Part shown: in pieces, positions 44,450 to 54,736 of the stretch
Numbering within the stretch: the stretch's first letter is position 1
Layout of the letters: each line of letters starts with the position of its first letter
Source: Clostridium puniceum
Lineage (GTDB): Bacteria > Bacillota > Clostridia > Clostridiales > Clostridiaceae
Length of the DNA stretch: 64,000 nucleotides
Assembly: GCF_002006345.1 (NCBI RefSeq)
Contig: NZ_LZZM01000113.1
Location: 20,731-84,730 of the forward strand
Direction: 5' to 3'
Translations under genes and position numbers: made by a program
The notes under the pieces: model-generated
Database searches by the model: none
Told to the model about the DNA's origin: nothing
The model's input: only the letters and a program-made list of their open reading frames with translations

Positions 44450-45550
44450 ATGGGTGAACAGTTGAAAGATATGTATAATGAGGGATTTTTACGTGAATTT
44501 GGTAACAAGGTTTGTAGTGTATATGGTGATTTTAATGTGGAAAAGTTTATAAGTAAAACAATCAATGATGATTGGGAAGAACTTTCGTTAAAGACAAGAA
44601 TGCGAAGAATAACTGAAGGGTTAAGGCAATGCCTTCCAGCTTCTTATGAAGAAGGTTTAAAGGTGTTGTTTCTAATAGATGAAAGCTGCATTGGATTTCC
44701 ATATTTATTCTTTCCAGATTTTGTAGAGGTATATGGTCAGGAAGAGGAACATTTAGAGCTTTCCATGAAGGCTATAGAACGTTTTACGCAAAGGTCATCT
44801 TCAGAATTTGCAATAAGACCATTTATATTAAAGGCTCCAGAACGTGTTATGGAACAGATGTTGCTTTGGTCTAAGCATCCAAGTGAACATGTAAGGCGTC
44901 TTGCCAGTGAAGGCTGCCGTCCAAGATTACCTTGGGGAAGGGCGCTTCAAATTTTTAAGAAAGACCCATCAAAGGTAATTAATATATTGGAACAGTTAAA
45001 GAGTGACTCCTCCCTTTATGTGAGAAAAAGTGTTGCAAATAACCTTAATGATATTTCAAAGGATAATCCTCAGGTTGTAATTGATTTAGTGAAGAAATGG
45101 AGTAATAAAAATCCTTATACGGATTGGATTTTAAGAAAGGGATGTCGCAGTTTAATAAAGTCTGCTAATCCAGAGGTTATGGAGTTGTTTGGTTACACAA
45201 ATTTTGCAGAAAAAGAATTAGAGATTACAGAGGCTTCAGTTTCTGTAAATCCATCTATAATAAAGATAGGGGAAAGCTGTGAAATTAAATATGAATTAGA
45301 TATTCCAAAAGGCGAGGCAGTACACATTCGTATTGAATATGGTATTGATTTTGTAAAAGCAAGAGGAAATACCTCACGTAAACTGTTCTTATTGTCAGAT
45401 AAGACTGTACCAGGAGGAACACATATTAGTGGAACTAAGATACATAGTTTTGCAGATTTAACTACTAGACGTCATTATAGTGGTAAACATAAAATAAATC
45501 TATTGGTTAATGGAGAGAAGCAGGCAGATGCAATAGTGGAAATAATTTAA
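44450..45550 (+). CDS. AlkC-type DNA alkylation repair glycosylase
   Basis: 366 residues. HEAT-like repeats fill residues about 20-245. IRPFILKAPERVMEQMLLW and HPSEHVRRLASEGCRPRLPW are hallmark motifs of AlkC in the AlkC/AlkD superfamily, as is SLYVRKSVANNLNDI. The C-terminal about 105 residues (from about 258, NPSIIKIGESCEIKYEL) form an Ig-like domain typical of the longer AlkC branch. These enzymes excise alkylated bases such as 3-methyladenine. Single gene; the ribosome site is AAGGAAG. Substrate range is not visible. Confidence 0.85.
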   Translation: MGEQLKDMYNEGFLREFGNKVCSVYGDFNVEKFISKTINDDWEELSLKTRMRRITEGLRQCLPASYEEGLKVLFLIDESCIGFPYLFFPDFVEVYGQEEEHLELSMKAIERFTQRSSSEFAIRPFILKAPERVMEQMLLWSKHPSEHVRRLASEGCRPRLPWGRALQIFKKDPSKVINILEQLKSDSSLYVRKSVANNLNDISKDNPQVVIDLVKKWSNKNPYTDWILRKGCRSLIKSANPEVMELFGYTNFAEKELEITEASVSVNPSIIKIGESCEIKYELDIPKGEAVHIRIEYGIDFVKARGNTSRKLFLLSDKTVPGGTHISGTKIHSFADLTTRRHYSGKHKINLLVNGEKQADAIVEII

Positions 45551-45742
45551 GGTTAAGTACATAGAAAAGAAATAAGATAGGTTGATTTGTGTATCAATAT
45601 ATAATGTTTAATACTTCACATATTTGGGATATAATATAAGGAAGAGAAGTTTTATTAAAAAAGAAGCATTATGAGTATATATTTAAATATAAAAAAACTT
45701 TAGAAAGTTATATAGAACTTTATATTTTATCTTGTGAAATTC

Positions 45743-45780
45743 AAAGTACCAATAAGAATTATAGTGTATTGGTACTTTTT
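45743..45780. terminator. Bidirectional terminator between AlkC and deformylase genes
   Basis: AAAGTACCAATA (45743-45754) pairs perfectly with 45767-45778 around 12 bases and runs into Ts on the plus strand and a T-rich stretch on the minus strand. Confidence 0.75.
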
Positions 45781-45805
45781 AGTGTGCATTATTAACATCT
45801 TTTAT

Positions 45806-46255
45806 TTATATGTATTCAAGAACAAGATCAGTAAAAAGAATACCTTCTAAATGATCAATTTCATGGCAAAAACATTTTGCTAAATCTCCTGTAACTGTTA
45901 ATATTATTTCTTCGCCTTTTTCATTTAGCGCTTGAACTATTACTTTTTTTGGCCTTAATAACTTTCCAAATATATTCGGATTACTTAAACATCCTTCAAT
46001 AACTTCTTGACTTCCTTCTTGTCTGATTATTTTTGGATTAACTAATTTTATTAGTCCTTCACCCATATCTATTACGACTAGTCTTTTTAATATGCCTATT
46101 TGTGGAGCGGCTAACCCTCCTCCATTTTCTGTATTATACATAGTCTCTGCCATATCATCTAAGATTTGTCTTATTTTTTCATCTATAACTTCAACTTCTC
46201 TACTTTTTTTTCTTAATATTTCATCACCAAAGATTCTTATTTGTCTTAATGCCAT
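45806..46255 (-). CDS. def: Peptide deformylase
   Basis: 149 residues. All three metal-site motifs are intact: GGGLAAPQIG (about 45-54), EGCLSNP (about 87-93) with the Cys ligand and CHEIDHLEG (about 130-138) with both His. It removes the N-formyl group from nascent proteins. The ATG follows immediately after the TAA of the XRE regulator gene upstream, zero spacing, so translation is coupled. Deformylase is usually next to fmt/priA; here it is with a regulator, suggesting an extra copy. The short C terminus is like type 1B/Gram-positive small forms. Confidence 0.93.
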   Translation of the reverse strand: MALRQIRIFGDEILRKKSREVEVIDEKIRQILDDMAETMYNTENGGGLAAPQIGILKRLVVIDMGEGLIKLVNPKIIRQEGSQEVIEGCLSNPNIFGKLLRPKKVIVQALNEKGEEIILTVTGDLAKCFCHEIDHLEGILFTDLVLEYI

Positions 46256-46492
46256 TTAAATTACCCCTTTACTTAATTGTGATCTTGATTTTTTTTCACT
46301 TTGTTTAAAAAGAAAAACCTCTTCTATGGAACAGTGAAATATTTGTGAAATATCATAAGCTAACCATATAGATGGTTCATATTTTTCTGTTTCAATAGAA
46401 TTTATTGCTTGTCTCGACACTCCCACAAGCGCTCCCAGTTGTTCTTGCGTCAATCCAATAGCTTCGCGAAATTCCTTTATTTTGTTTTTCAC
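46256..46492 (-). CDS. XRE-family HTH regulator linked to deformylase
   Basis: 78 residues from the GTG at 46492, nine bases after AGGAG; a TTG at 46498 is too close to that site. The HTH reads IKEFREAIGLTQEQLGALVG, then VSRQAINSIETEKYEPS, as in the short stand-alone repressors. A Ser/Lys-rich tail follows. The strong promoter upstream and direct abutment to def suggest that it controls its own operon including the deformylase. Confidence 0.88.
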   Translation of the reverse strand: MKNKIKEFREAIGLTQEQLGALVGVSRQAINSIETEKYEPSIWLAYDISQIFHCSIEEVFLFKQSEKKSRSQLSKGVI

Positions 46493-46527
46493 TAACAATC
46501 ACTCCTGTCATGTTTACCTTACATAAA

Positions 46528-46556
46528 AGTATATTCTTATCTTAGTTTCATGTCAA
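46528..46556 (-). promoter_or_regulatory. Promoter of the XRE-def operon
   Basis: On the minus strand TTGACA (46556-46551), 17 bases, TATACT (46533-46528), 36 bases before the GTG start. Confidence 0.75.
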
Positions 46557-46711
46557 GTTAACATTACATCATATAATGTTGTATTTTTATATAAAAAAAA
46601 GAGAAATAAAAAGGGTTTAAAATATACTAATTACGATATTTTGCAACAAATTTGCAACAATATATTTAGTAAAATATTCTAAGAATTGAACAAATAAAGG
46701 GGGTAAATATA

Positions 46712-48757
46712 TTGTTTAGTAAAAAAATTAAAATTAAAATTGCAAATGTATTGGTAGCTAGTTTAATTTTAGGCTTTACATCCAATATAAATTTTAATAC
46801 CATTAAGGTATTTGCAGCCGAATTACCAGGAGCTCATCATGCAGCTGTTGAAAATGATGTGTTTTTAGGTGGAAACTATCTGGAAGTTGGCGTGAATAAA
46901 CATGGTTCCTTTGGAACAGCAATTGCTGCGCCAACAGGATTTCATCCGGTATCGCGAACAAATTTAGGTATGGTTGTAGATGGAGATGGGTTTGAGATCG
47001 GAGAAGAATCAAAGACAGGAGACTTTTTTTTACCAGGATCTCCGTACGAATCTTATGTAGTTGCTTATAAAAATTCAGAGGGAATTTCTACCAAAGCACA
47101 AGTTGCTGAGAGAAGTGGAATGTTAGGGATAACCAACATTTCGACAACAGATACCTCTAGCGGAAATACTCTTTCAGCTACAACAGTAGGTACTACTAAT
47201 GATGGAAAGTTAAAAATAACTCAAGTTGTATCTTTTGATGTTAATGACAAGTATTTCAATATTCATGTTACCTATGAAAATATTAGTGAAAGCACACTTT
47301 ATGATGCAAGATATCTAAGATCTGTTGATCCAGATCAAGATGCTGATAAAAACCTTGATTATACTACAAAAAATTCAGTCATTAAAAATCCACCTCAAGA
47401 TGCTAAAGCTATTGTTATTGCAAAAGGGAATGTTACAGATGAACCATTCGTTTATATGGCATCAGATTCTAGAGCCAGAGCTTCTGTAACTAGAATGACT
47501 GATCCTTATAATGAAGCTTGTTACCAAGAAGATGGAAGTAATTTATTAAAACCTGAAGCTCTAGGAGATACTTGGATTGCTATGACTTTTGATTTAGGTG
47601 ATATTGAACCAGGTAAATCTGTTTCTTTAGATTTTATAAATAGCTTGAATCCTGATCTTGATTCTGCATTAAACTCAGGTGTAACTGAAACAACACCAGC
47701 AGCAGTAGAAATCACAAGAGACGAAGATACATTAACAGCTAAACTAAAAAAAGAAGATGGAACTGAATATACAACAAGTGCAGCAGTAGCATATGATTGG
47801 TATAGAAATGATGAATTAGTACAAACAGGAACTGAGAATATATATGTATTAACTGATGCAGATAAAGGTAAAGAAATTAGTGTAAAAATAGATAAATACG
47901 AGTTAAAATCTGAGCCTTTATATATTGAGAAGGGTGAAGCACCAGAAACACCAGAAACAACACCAGCAGCAGTGACTATTGAAGGAAAAACAAGGGTAGG
48001 AGAAACTTTAACTGCACAGCTTATAGATGAAAATGAAAATGATTTTACAACAAGTGGAGCAGTAACATATAAATGGTATAGATTAAATAGTTCAAATTCA
48101 GAATTTAGTAATGAAATAGGAACAGGTAAAACTTATAAATTAAAAGGTGCAGACTTAAAAAAATATATAGGAGTACAAGCTATCTATAATGAATATGAAT
48201 TTTCTGATAAAGTTGGAAAAATTTCAAAATCATCAAGTTCATCAAGTAGCAGCAATAATTCAAGTACAGATACTAGTATAGAAAGTACAAATACTAGTTC
48301 GACAAGTACAACAGATACTTCAGCTGATAGTAATAAGACAGGATGGATACAAGATACAAATAGTAAATGGTATTTAGTAAAAGAAGATGGAACTAAGACA
48401 ACAGGCTGGAAACTATTAGAGGATAAGTGGTACTTCTTTGACAAGGATAGTGGATCCATGATAACAGGCTGGTATAAGGCACAAAATGGAGAATGGACTT
48501 ATGATGGACAAGATACAGTAGGCCAATGGTTTTATTTAGATGGTAAGGGTAAAATGGTTACAGGATGGTTTAAAGACATAGATGGTTCATGGTACTTCTT
48601 ATGTGATGGTAAACAATATGGTGCTTTAGGAGTCATGAAAACAGGCTGGCAACAAATAGACGGTAAGTGGTATTTCTTCAACAACAATGGAACTATGGCA
48701 AGTGATACAGTAGTTGAAGGCTATACATTAGGAAGCGACGGCGCTTGGATTAAGTAA
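46712..48757 (+). CDS. Exported protein with Ig-like domains and wall-binding repeats
   Basis: 681 residues, TTG start after GGGGG. A signal peptide (to about 35, VFAAELPG) is followed by a conserved-looking domain (about 36-325: VFLGGNYLEVGVNKHGSFGT, then FFLPGSPYESYVVAY) of unknown function also known from other clostridial exported proteins. Two Ig-like repeats follow (about 330-410 and 415-500; TTPAAV start, YxWYR core), a Ser/Thr-rich linker (about 508-545) and five wall-binding repeats (about 546-681, GWKLLEDKWYFFDKDSG type). No enzyme motif is visible. Not near other exported proteins. Confidence 0.8.
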   Translation: MFSKKIKIKIANVLVASLILGFTSNINFNTIKVFAAELPGAHHAAVENDVFLGGNYLEVGVNKHGSFGTAIAAPTGFHPVSRTNLGMVVDGDGFEIGEESKTGDFFLPGSPYESYVVAYKNSEGISTKAQVAERSGMLGITNISTTDTSSGNTLSATTVGTTNDGKLKITQVVSFDVNDKYFNIHVTYENISESTLYDARYLRSVDPDQDADKNLDYTTKNSVIKNPPQDAKAIVIAKGNVTDEPFVYMASDSRARASVTRMTDPYNEACYQEDGSNLLKPEALGDTWIAMTFDLGDIEPGKSVSLDFINSLNPDLDSALNSGVTETTPAAVEITRDEDTLTAKLKKEDGTEYTTSAAVAYDWYRNDELVQTGTENIYVLTDADKGKEISVKIDKYELKSEPLYIEKGEAPETPETTPAAVTIEGKTRVGETLTAQLIDENENDFTTSGAVTYKWYRLNSSNSEFSNEIGTGKTYKLKGADLKKYIGVQAIYNEYEFSDKVGKISKSSSSSSSSNNSSTDTSIESTNTSSTSTTDTSADSNKTGWIQDTNSKWYLVKEDGTKTTGWKLLEDKWYFFDKDSGSMITGWYKAQNGEWTYDGQDTVGQWFYLDGKGKMVTGWFKDIDGSWYFLCDGKQYGALGVMKTGWQQIDGKWYFFNNNGTMASDTVVEGYTLGSDGAWIK

Positions 48758-48892
48758 TAGAAAAAATATAATTAAGTATATCAATTGAAATTCATATAAT
48801 ATACAAAATATAAATTCCAATAAATAAGCTATGTATAATTAGTTACTGTAAGCCAGTTTTAATGTAGCAAATCAATTAGAATTTATATATAC

Positions 48893-48938
48893 AAGAAATG
48901 ATCATATAATTAATTTTATATGATTATTTCTTTTTATT
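48893..48938 (+). terminator. Probable terminator of the 46712 gene
   Basis: AAGAAATGATCATATAA pairs with TTATATGATTATTTCTT (one mismatch) and is followed by TTTTATTTT. The remaining gap 48939-49121 has no gene. Confidence 0.6.
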
Positions 48939-49138
48939 TTAATTAGTTATATGGTTATTTTGATAAAATTCATATTATTTTAGGAAGGTATCCTGTAGAA
49001 AAATAAAGATTTTTGGTTATAAATTATGTATAATAATTAAATGGAGTTTCATAGTATCAATTGGGTGTACTGAGAAAACTTATAATATAAAAACACCTAA
49101 TTTTAATAGATAAGTTGAGTATGAGGAGTTAAATAAAA

Positions 49139-52100
49139 TTGAAAAATAAGGGTATTGCTATATGGGCAGGATTGATAATTATAGTTGTGTTTTTAATAAG
49201 TAATGTTTTTAGTAAAGATATTAATTTAAAATCGCCTTTATGTAAAGAGGGGTTAATAAATCTTTCAGATTGGGATTTTGAAGGTAATGGAAATGTGAAA
49301 TTAGATGGATATTGGGAATTTTATCCTAATAAACTCTTATCGCCTATAGATATTAATGATCAAGATTTATTAGAAAAATTTTATATCAAAATTCCGGATA
49401 GATGGGTAAATCAAGTACCGGATGGTGTGATTTCAGACAAAGGAGTAGGAACCTACAGATTAAAAGTTAAGACCAATGAGGATACTTATATGTATGGATT
49501 AAAGATTACAAATATAAGATCTTCATGTAAAATTTTTATAAATGGAATTGAAATGGGAAAAATAGGTAATCCCAAAGCGGATTTAGAAGACGGATATTTA
49601 ACAAAGGTATTACCATTTGTTACTTTTTTTCCGTCAAAGGATAACACTCTAGATATTATAATCCAAGTTGCTAATCTAGAGTATTATAATGGTGGAATTA
49701 TTCAGAGCATTTATTTAGGAAGTGATAAAAATATATTAGATTATTATTTAAAAGCTAATATATTAGACATGCTTGATATATCATTTTTATTATTATCAGG
49801 TGCGTATTATCTTGTGATTTTTATTAAGGTAAGGAAAGACAAATATTTTAAATACATGGGTATTATTTGTTTAGCGTATTCATATGTTTATGCCACAGGA
49901 AATGAAAAGATATTCAGTAGGTTTTTTAATTTTATTCCATATCTTTATATAATAAAATCAAGAACTACACTGGTATGTTTAACAATATATTTTATAAGTT
50001 TATCAATAAGGGAAATGAGCAATAATTTTATTCCAATTAATTATATGAAAGTAATCAAAGTTATAACCATCATGAATATTATACTAACTTTACTAATACC
50101 AACAAGAACAGCAAGTTTTTTAGAAATATTAGTTGGATTATTGAATGTATTGATTTTTATTCTTATATTTATTTTAATTTTGCGAGCTTTTATTTATAAA
50201 CAGTATGGCAACGTGGATAAGAAATTAATAGTATTTTTGCTTTGTGGTATTATTATTATGGCAATCCAATACATCAATTGGATTTTATATTTTTTTTCAA
50301 TATCAAGCAACAACATTTTAATGACAACTACCTTCAATATTTTATTAATTAGTATATCAGCTATATTTATAAGGAAATATGTTAAAGCATATTCGGATTT
50401 GGAAATTATGAGCAATAATTTAATAGCCTTGGATAAGACAAAGGATGAATTTTTAGTAAATACATCTCATGAGTTTAAAACTCCTTTAAATGCAATAATA
50501 AATATTTCACAAGCAATATTAGATAGATATGATAAAAATAAAGAAAAGAACCAAGAAAATTTATTATATATTATAGCTATAGCAACAAGACTTTCTAATC
50601 TTGTAAAAGATATAATTGATTTTGAAAATCTTCAAAATGGACAGATGAAATTTAATAAAACAATTTTTGATATTAATGGAACCGTGCAAGCTGTAGTAGA
50701 TGTTTTGTCTTATATGAGAAGAAGTGAAGAAATAAAGTTAATAAATAGTATACCAGTAGGAGAATATTACGTTTATTCAGATGAAAATAGGATTAAACAA
50801 ATCATTTATAATATTGTAGGGAATTCCCTAAAATATACTGAAAAGGGATATATAGAAATTAAAGCAAATACAATAGATAATTATGTATACTTAAGTGTTG
50901 AAGATACTGGTACAGGAATAAATCAATATAATCAGAATAATCTCTTCAAAAGAAACATAGATACAGGGAAAATAAATTTTAATAATAGCACCTCATCAGG
51001 ATTAGGTCTTTCTATTTCAAAAGTTCTGGCGTCAAATATGGGAGGAGATCTTTATCTAAAATGGTCAGAGCTTGATAAAGGGTCAATATTTGAAATAAAA
51101 ATTCCTAAAGCACATAATGAAATGGATGAAAAAAAACTTAACCAATATGTATATAAGGGATGTAAAGAAAATATCTCTATAATTGATAAAAATAAAAATT
51201 TAAAAGCATCAACTATTTTGCATAAAAAGAATATTGATGAAGAGAGCGTTAAAATTTTAATTGTTGATGATGAAAGTCTGAATATTAAAGCACTACAGGA
51301 GATATTTGATGAGAATTATTATGAAACTATAGTAGCCTATAATGGAATGCAAGCTTTAGAATTAATAAAAAAGCATAAAGATATTGAAATTGTGCTGCTT
51401 GATGTAATGATGCCAGGAATATCAGGTTATGAGGTATGCAAGAGAATAAGACAAGAATATAAGATGTTTGAAATTCCGATACTTCTACTAACGGTTAGAA
51501 ATACTCCAGAGGATATAGAAGCAGGTCTTGAAGCAGGAGCAAATGATTTTTTAGTTAAACCCTTTAATTCTAAGGAATTAAAGGCTAGAGTAAAAACTCT
51601 TCTGGAAATGAAAGCTTCAGTTAAAGGGGCTTTAAAAATAGAGTCAGCATTTTTACAGTCACAAATAAAACCACATTTTTTGTATAATTCCTTAAGTATA
51701 ATAGTTTCCTTATGTTATAGTGATGGGGAGCTAGCAGGAAAACTTCTTGGAGAATTAAGTAAATATTTACGTTTTATTTTTGATATTAATCCTTACAATT
51801 CATTTATAAGTTTAAAAGAAGAGATTTCTTTTGTTAAAACTTATGTTGAGTTAGAAAGGGCAAGATTTGGAGATAGGCTTAAAATTAAATTTAATATTGA
51901 TGAGACAGTTTTAAATTATAAAATTCCAGCATTAGTCATACAGCCAATAGTTGAAAATTCAATACGTCATGGATTAATGAAACGTATTTCTGGAGGAACA
52001 GTAAATATAGTTATTGAAAAAAATAACAATCATATTAGAATCACAATACAAGATGATGGTGTAGGAATATATGGTGAAAAGTTAAAAAAATTATTAGATA

Positions 52101-52234
52101 ATACCTTCACAATGAATAGTGGACTGAAAAACGTCAATAAAAGGCTATTGAATGAATATGGACAGGGATTATTAATTGATAGCAGCGAAGGTAAGGGAAC
52201 AAATACTATAATTAATATTCCTGTAGAACAATAA
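49139..52234 (+). CDS. Hybrid sensor kinase: 7TMR, HisKA, REC and LytS-type kinase
   Basis: 1031 residues, TTG start after GAGGAG. An extracytoplasmic 7TMR-DISM sensing domain (about 30-185) and seven membrane helices (about 205-415) are followed by a HisKA/HATPase kinase (His444 in NTSHEFKTPLNAI, NIVGNSLKYT, DTGTGI, SSGLGLSI), then a receiver (Asp755 in VLLDVMMPG, KPFNS). A second kinase of LytS/His_kinase type closes the protein (His846 in QIKPHFLYNSLS, then VIQPIVENSIRHG). Thus two phosphorylation modules flank a receiver in one chain. A response regulator gene lies 25 bases downstream and is the obvious target. The signal is unknown. Confidence 0.9.
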   Translation: MKNKGIAIWAGLIIIVVFLISNVFSKDINLKSPLCKEGLINLSDWDFEGNGNVKLDGYWEFYPNKLLSPIDINDQDLLEKFYIKIPDRWVNQVPDGVISDKGVGTYRLKVKTNEDTYMYGLKITNIRSSCKIFINGIEMGKIGNPKADLEDGYLTKVLPFVTFFPSKDNTLDIIIQVANLEYYNGGIIQSIYLGSDKNILDYYLKANILDMLDISFLLLSGAYYLVIFIKVRKDKYFKYMGIICLAYSYVYATGNEKIFSRFFNFIPYLYIIKSRTTLVCLTIYFISLSIREMSNNFIPINYMKVIKVITIMNIILTLLIPTRTASFLEILVGLLNVLIFILIFILILRAFIYKQYGNVDKKLIVFLLCGIIIMAIQYINWILYFFSISSNNILMTTTFNILLISISAIFIRKYVKAYSDLEIMSNNLIALDKTKDEFLVNTSHEFKTPLNAIINISQAILDRYDKNKEKNQENLLYIIAIATRLSNLVKDIIDFENLQNGQMKFNKTIFDINGTVQAVVDVLSYMRRSEEIKLINSIPVGEYYVYSDENRIKQIIYNIVGNSLKYTEKGYIEIKANTIDNYVYLSVEDTGTGINQYNQNNLFKRNIDTGKINFNNSTSSGLGLSISKVLASNMGGDLYLKWSELDKGSIFEIKIPKAHNEMDEKKLNQYVYKGCKENISIIDKNKNLKASTILHKKNIDEESVKILIVDDESLNIKALQEIFDENYYETIVAYNGMQALELIKKHKDIEIVLLDVMMPGISGYEVCKRIRQEYKMFEIPILLLTVRNTPEDIEAGLEAGANDFLVKPFNSKELKARVKTLLEMKASVKGALKIESAFLQSQIKPHFLYNSLSIIVSLCYSDGELAGKLLGELSKYLRFIFDINPYNSFISLKEEISFVKTYVELERARFGDRLKIKFNIDETVLNYKIPALVIQPIVENSIRHGLMKRISGGTVNIVIEKNNNHIRITIQDDGVGIYGEKLKKLLDNTFTMNSGLKNVNKRLLNEYGQGLLIDSSEGKGTNTIINIPVEQ

Positions 52235-52259
52235 AATTTTAAGTTAGGGGATAAAAATT

Positions 52260-53393
52260 ATGATTAATGCAATAGTTGTTGATGATGAAGCTTTAACTAA
52301 CGAGTATATATGCAAGCTGCTTAGGAAGGAAGGCATTAAGGTTCAAGGCTATACTAATCCTCATGAAGTCTTAGATAAATTAAGTACATATAAACCTGAT
52401 GTCTTGTTTCTGGATATAGAAATGCCTGAAATTAGCGGATTGCAACTGGCGGAGAAAGTACATGCAATTGGGTACGAAGGTGAAATTGTATTTATTACAG
52501 CTTATAATCAATATGCAATTGATGCATTTGAGGTAAATGCTATAGATTATTTGTTAAAACCAATCATAAGTGAAGCACTTAATAGATCTATAGAACGTGT
52601 AAAGAAAAGAATAAATTCACCTTCTCATAATAAAGAGAATAATGAATATAAAAAAATAAGTATTTCTTTATTAGGAAATATATCTTTACGTATTGGAGAA
52701 AATAAAAGAAAAATCCGTTGGATGACTGCAAAAAGTGCTGAAATTTTTGCATTTATGTTGCTGCATAAGGATGATAAAGAGGTATCTAAATGGCGGTTAA
52801 TGGAAGCGGTTTGGTCTGATAAGGATAAAGAAAAAGCTGATATTAACCTTCGAAGCACAATTAGCAGATTAAATAAAACTTTGAGAGAAAATAATATAGA
52901 AATATCAATGATTTCTACTGGAAATGGATATGCATTAAACATAATAGAGAAAGATATAGAAATAGACGTATTTAAGCTGGAGGATACGATTTTTGGCATT
53001 ACTGAAATAAATGATAAAAATTTGGAATACTATGAAAGTGGTATATTGGGTTATAAGCATATGCTTCTTGAAGATATTGATAGTGAGTGGTGCTATTCAA
53101 TAAGAGAAAATTATCATAGATATTTTATAAATGGAGCTAAAAATTTAATTAAGTATTATGAGAGCATTAATGCTGAACCTTTAAAAATATTGAAGATTAT
53201 AGAGCTTATTATTAAGTATGAGTCTTATGATGAAGAAATGAGAGAAAAAGCTTTAAAGCTGTATTATAAAATTGGAGGAAGGAAGAGTGCAGAGAAATAT
53301 TATAAAGAATATGATGAATTAATCAAAAATGATCTACAAATAGAAATGCATGAAGCCTTGAGAAAATTCTATAAAAGTATTATAAATGAATAG
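52260..53393 (+). CDS. Response regulator with SARP-like output (REC-wHTH-BTAD)
   Basis: 377 residues. The receiver (1-120) has VVDDEA, phosphoacceptor Asp52 in VLFLDIEMPEISG and LLKPI. A winged-helix domain (about 135-225; TAKSAEIFAFMLLH, NLRSTISRLNKTL) is followed by a bacterial transcriptional activation (BTAD) helical domain to the end. This receiver-SARP layout is known in Firmicutes paired with large 7TMR kinases, as here. It overlaps no other gene; the ribosome site is AGGGGA. Targets unknown. Confidence 0.88.
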   Translation: MINAIVVDDEALTNEYICKLLRKEGIKVQGYTNPHEVLDKLSTYKPDVLFLDIEMPEISGLQLAEKVHAIGYEGEIVFITAYNQYAIDAFEVNAIDYLLKPIISEALNRSIERVKKRINSPSHNKENNEYKKISISLLGNISLRIGENKRKIRWMTAKSAEIFAFMLLHKDDKEVSKWRLMEAVWSDKDKEKADINLRSTISRLNKTLRENNIEISMISTGNGYALNIIEKDIEIDVFKLEDTIFGITEINDKNLEYYESGILGYKHMLLEDIDSEWCYSIRENYHRYFINGAKNLIKYYESINAEPLKILKIIELIIKYESYDEEMREKALKLYYKIGGRKSAEKYYKEYDELIKNDLQIEMHEALRKFYKSIINE

Positions 53394-53473
53394 TATTCGT
53401 TTATAATACTTTTATTCAAAAAAGACCAGGATACATTTTAATATAGCAAAAATATATTGAGAGGTGATGAACT

Positions 53474-54721
53474 TTGAATAAATATAAAGCAACAATTATT
53501 TTGATTATAGTATCTATTGGATTTTTCGTTACTTATCCTTTTAATAATACGTTTATAGGGGGCTTGTTAAGTAGCGGGTTTTGTGCTGCAATGATTGGAG
53601 GAGCAGCTGACTGGTTTGGAGTCAGCGCATTATTTAGAAAACCACTTGGTATTCCTTTCAAAACAGAAATTATTCCAAGAAATAGGGAAAAGATATTTAA
53701 TGCATTAAGTGATATGGTAGGGGATGAACTACTGACAAAAGATAATATAAATGAAATGATAAATAAAAATAGTATATCTAAACTTTTAATTAAATACTTG
53801 AGCAAAAATGAAGAAAAACAACAGCTTAAGGAAGTGGCAGTAAAAATAGTTCAGGACATAATATGGAAGATTAATCCTGAGGAAGCAGGGAAATTAATTG
53901 AAGGGTTAGTAAAGGATAATATTCTTAATATAAAGATATCTACCATAATTGCTACAGCAACTGAGGTTTCTATAAAAAAAGGGTATGATATAAAGTTAAT
54001 TAATTTTATTGTAGATGAATTAATAAAGCTTTCTAAAACAGAACAAGTATCTCAATTAATTGTTACCTTAGTAGAGGAGACGTTAGAAGCTTACGAAAAT
54101 GGTATGAAGAGGAGAGTATTTGTCAATAAAGTAATTTTTGATATGTTGTTACAGTTATCTCCTTATGATATTGCGCTTATAGTTCAGAATAAATTAGTTG
54201 ATTCTCTCCGTGATTTAAAAGACCCTACACATCCGACTAGAGAAAAATTTAATCAATGGGTTGATGCAAAGATTATAGAATTAAAAAGTGATTCTAAGCT
54301 ACAGCAAAAAATAGAAAATTGGAAGTTAGCACAGCTTAACAATATGGAAATCCATAATCAAATATCTGAATTTATAAAAACTATTAGAGATAGAGTTTCA
54401 GAAAACTCTTCTGAACTTACCAATTTAAACAAGAAGACAGAAGAAGAAATTAGTAAAGTTATAGATGAATTTCAAGTAAATCTACAGTGGCAAAATAAAG
54501 TGGATTACAAGGTGAAGAACTTATTATCACAATTTGTTGATAATAATCATAATAAAATAAGTGTTATGGTTAAAGAAAATCTAAATAAGTTTACTAATGA
54601 TATGTTGGTTAAATTAATTGAAACTAAGGTAGGCAATGATTTACAGATGATTCGAATTAATGGTTCTGTTGTAGGTGGATTTGTGGGTATGGTCATATTT
54701 ATTTTAACATTTTGGATTTAA
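53474..54721 (+). CDS. DUF445 membrane protein (copy 1)
   Basis: 415 residues, TTG start after GAGGTGATG. An N-terminal membrane helix and hydrophobic loop (about 6-50) contain GGAADWFGVSALFRKPLG and IIPRNREKI, the DUF445/COG2733 signature. A long helical, charged middle (about 70-385) and a C-terminal membrane helix (GSVVGGFVGMVIFILTFW) follow. Function of the family is not established; it is a membrane-anchored coiled protein. Its paralogue starts 15 bases after the stop, so they form a pair. Confidence 0.82.
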   Translation: MNKYKATIILIIVSIGFFVTYPFNNTFIGGLLSSGFCAAMIGGAADWFGVSALFRKPLGIPFKTEIIPRNREKIFNALSDMVGDELLTKDNINEMINKNSISKLLIKYLSKNEEKQQLKEVAVKIVQDIIWKINPEEAGKLIEGLVKDNILNIKISTIIATATEVSIKKGYDIKLINFIVDELIKLSKTEQVSQLIVTLVEETLEAYENGMKRRVFVNKVIFDMLLQLSPYDIALIVQNKLVDSLRDLKDPTHPTREKFNQWVDAKIIELKSDSKLQQKIENWKLAQLNNMEIHNQISEFIKTIRDRVSENSSELTNLNKKTEEEISKVIDEFQVNLQWQNKVDYKVKNLLSQFVDNNHNKISVMVKENLNKFTNDMLVKLIETKVGNDLQMIRINGSVVGGFVGMVIFILTFWI

Positions 54722-54736
54722 TTGAGGTGTAAAAGT

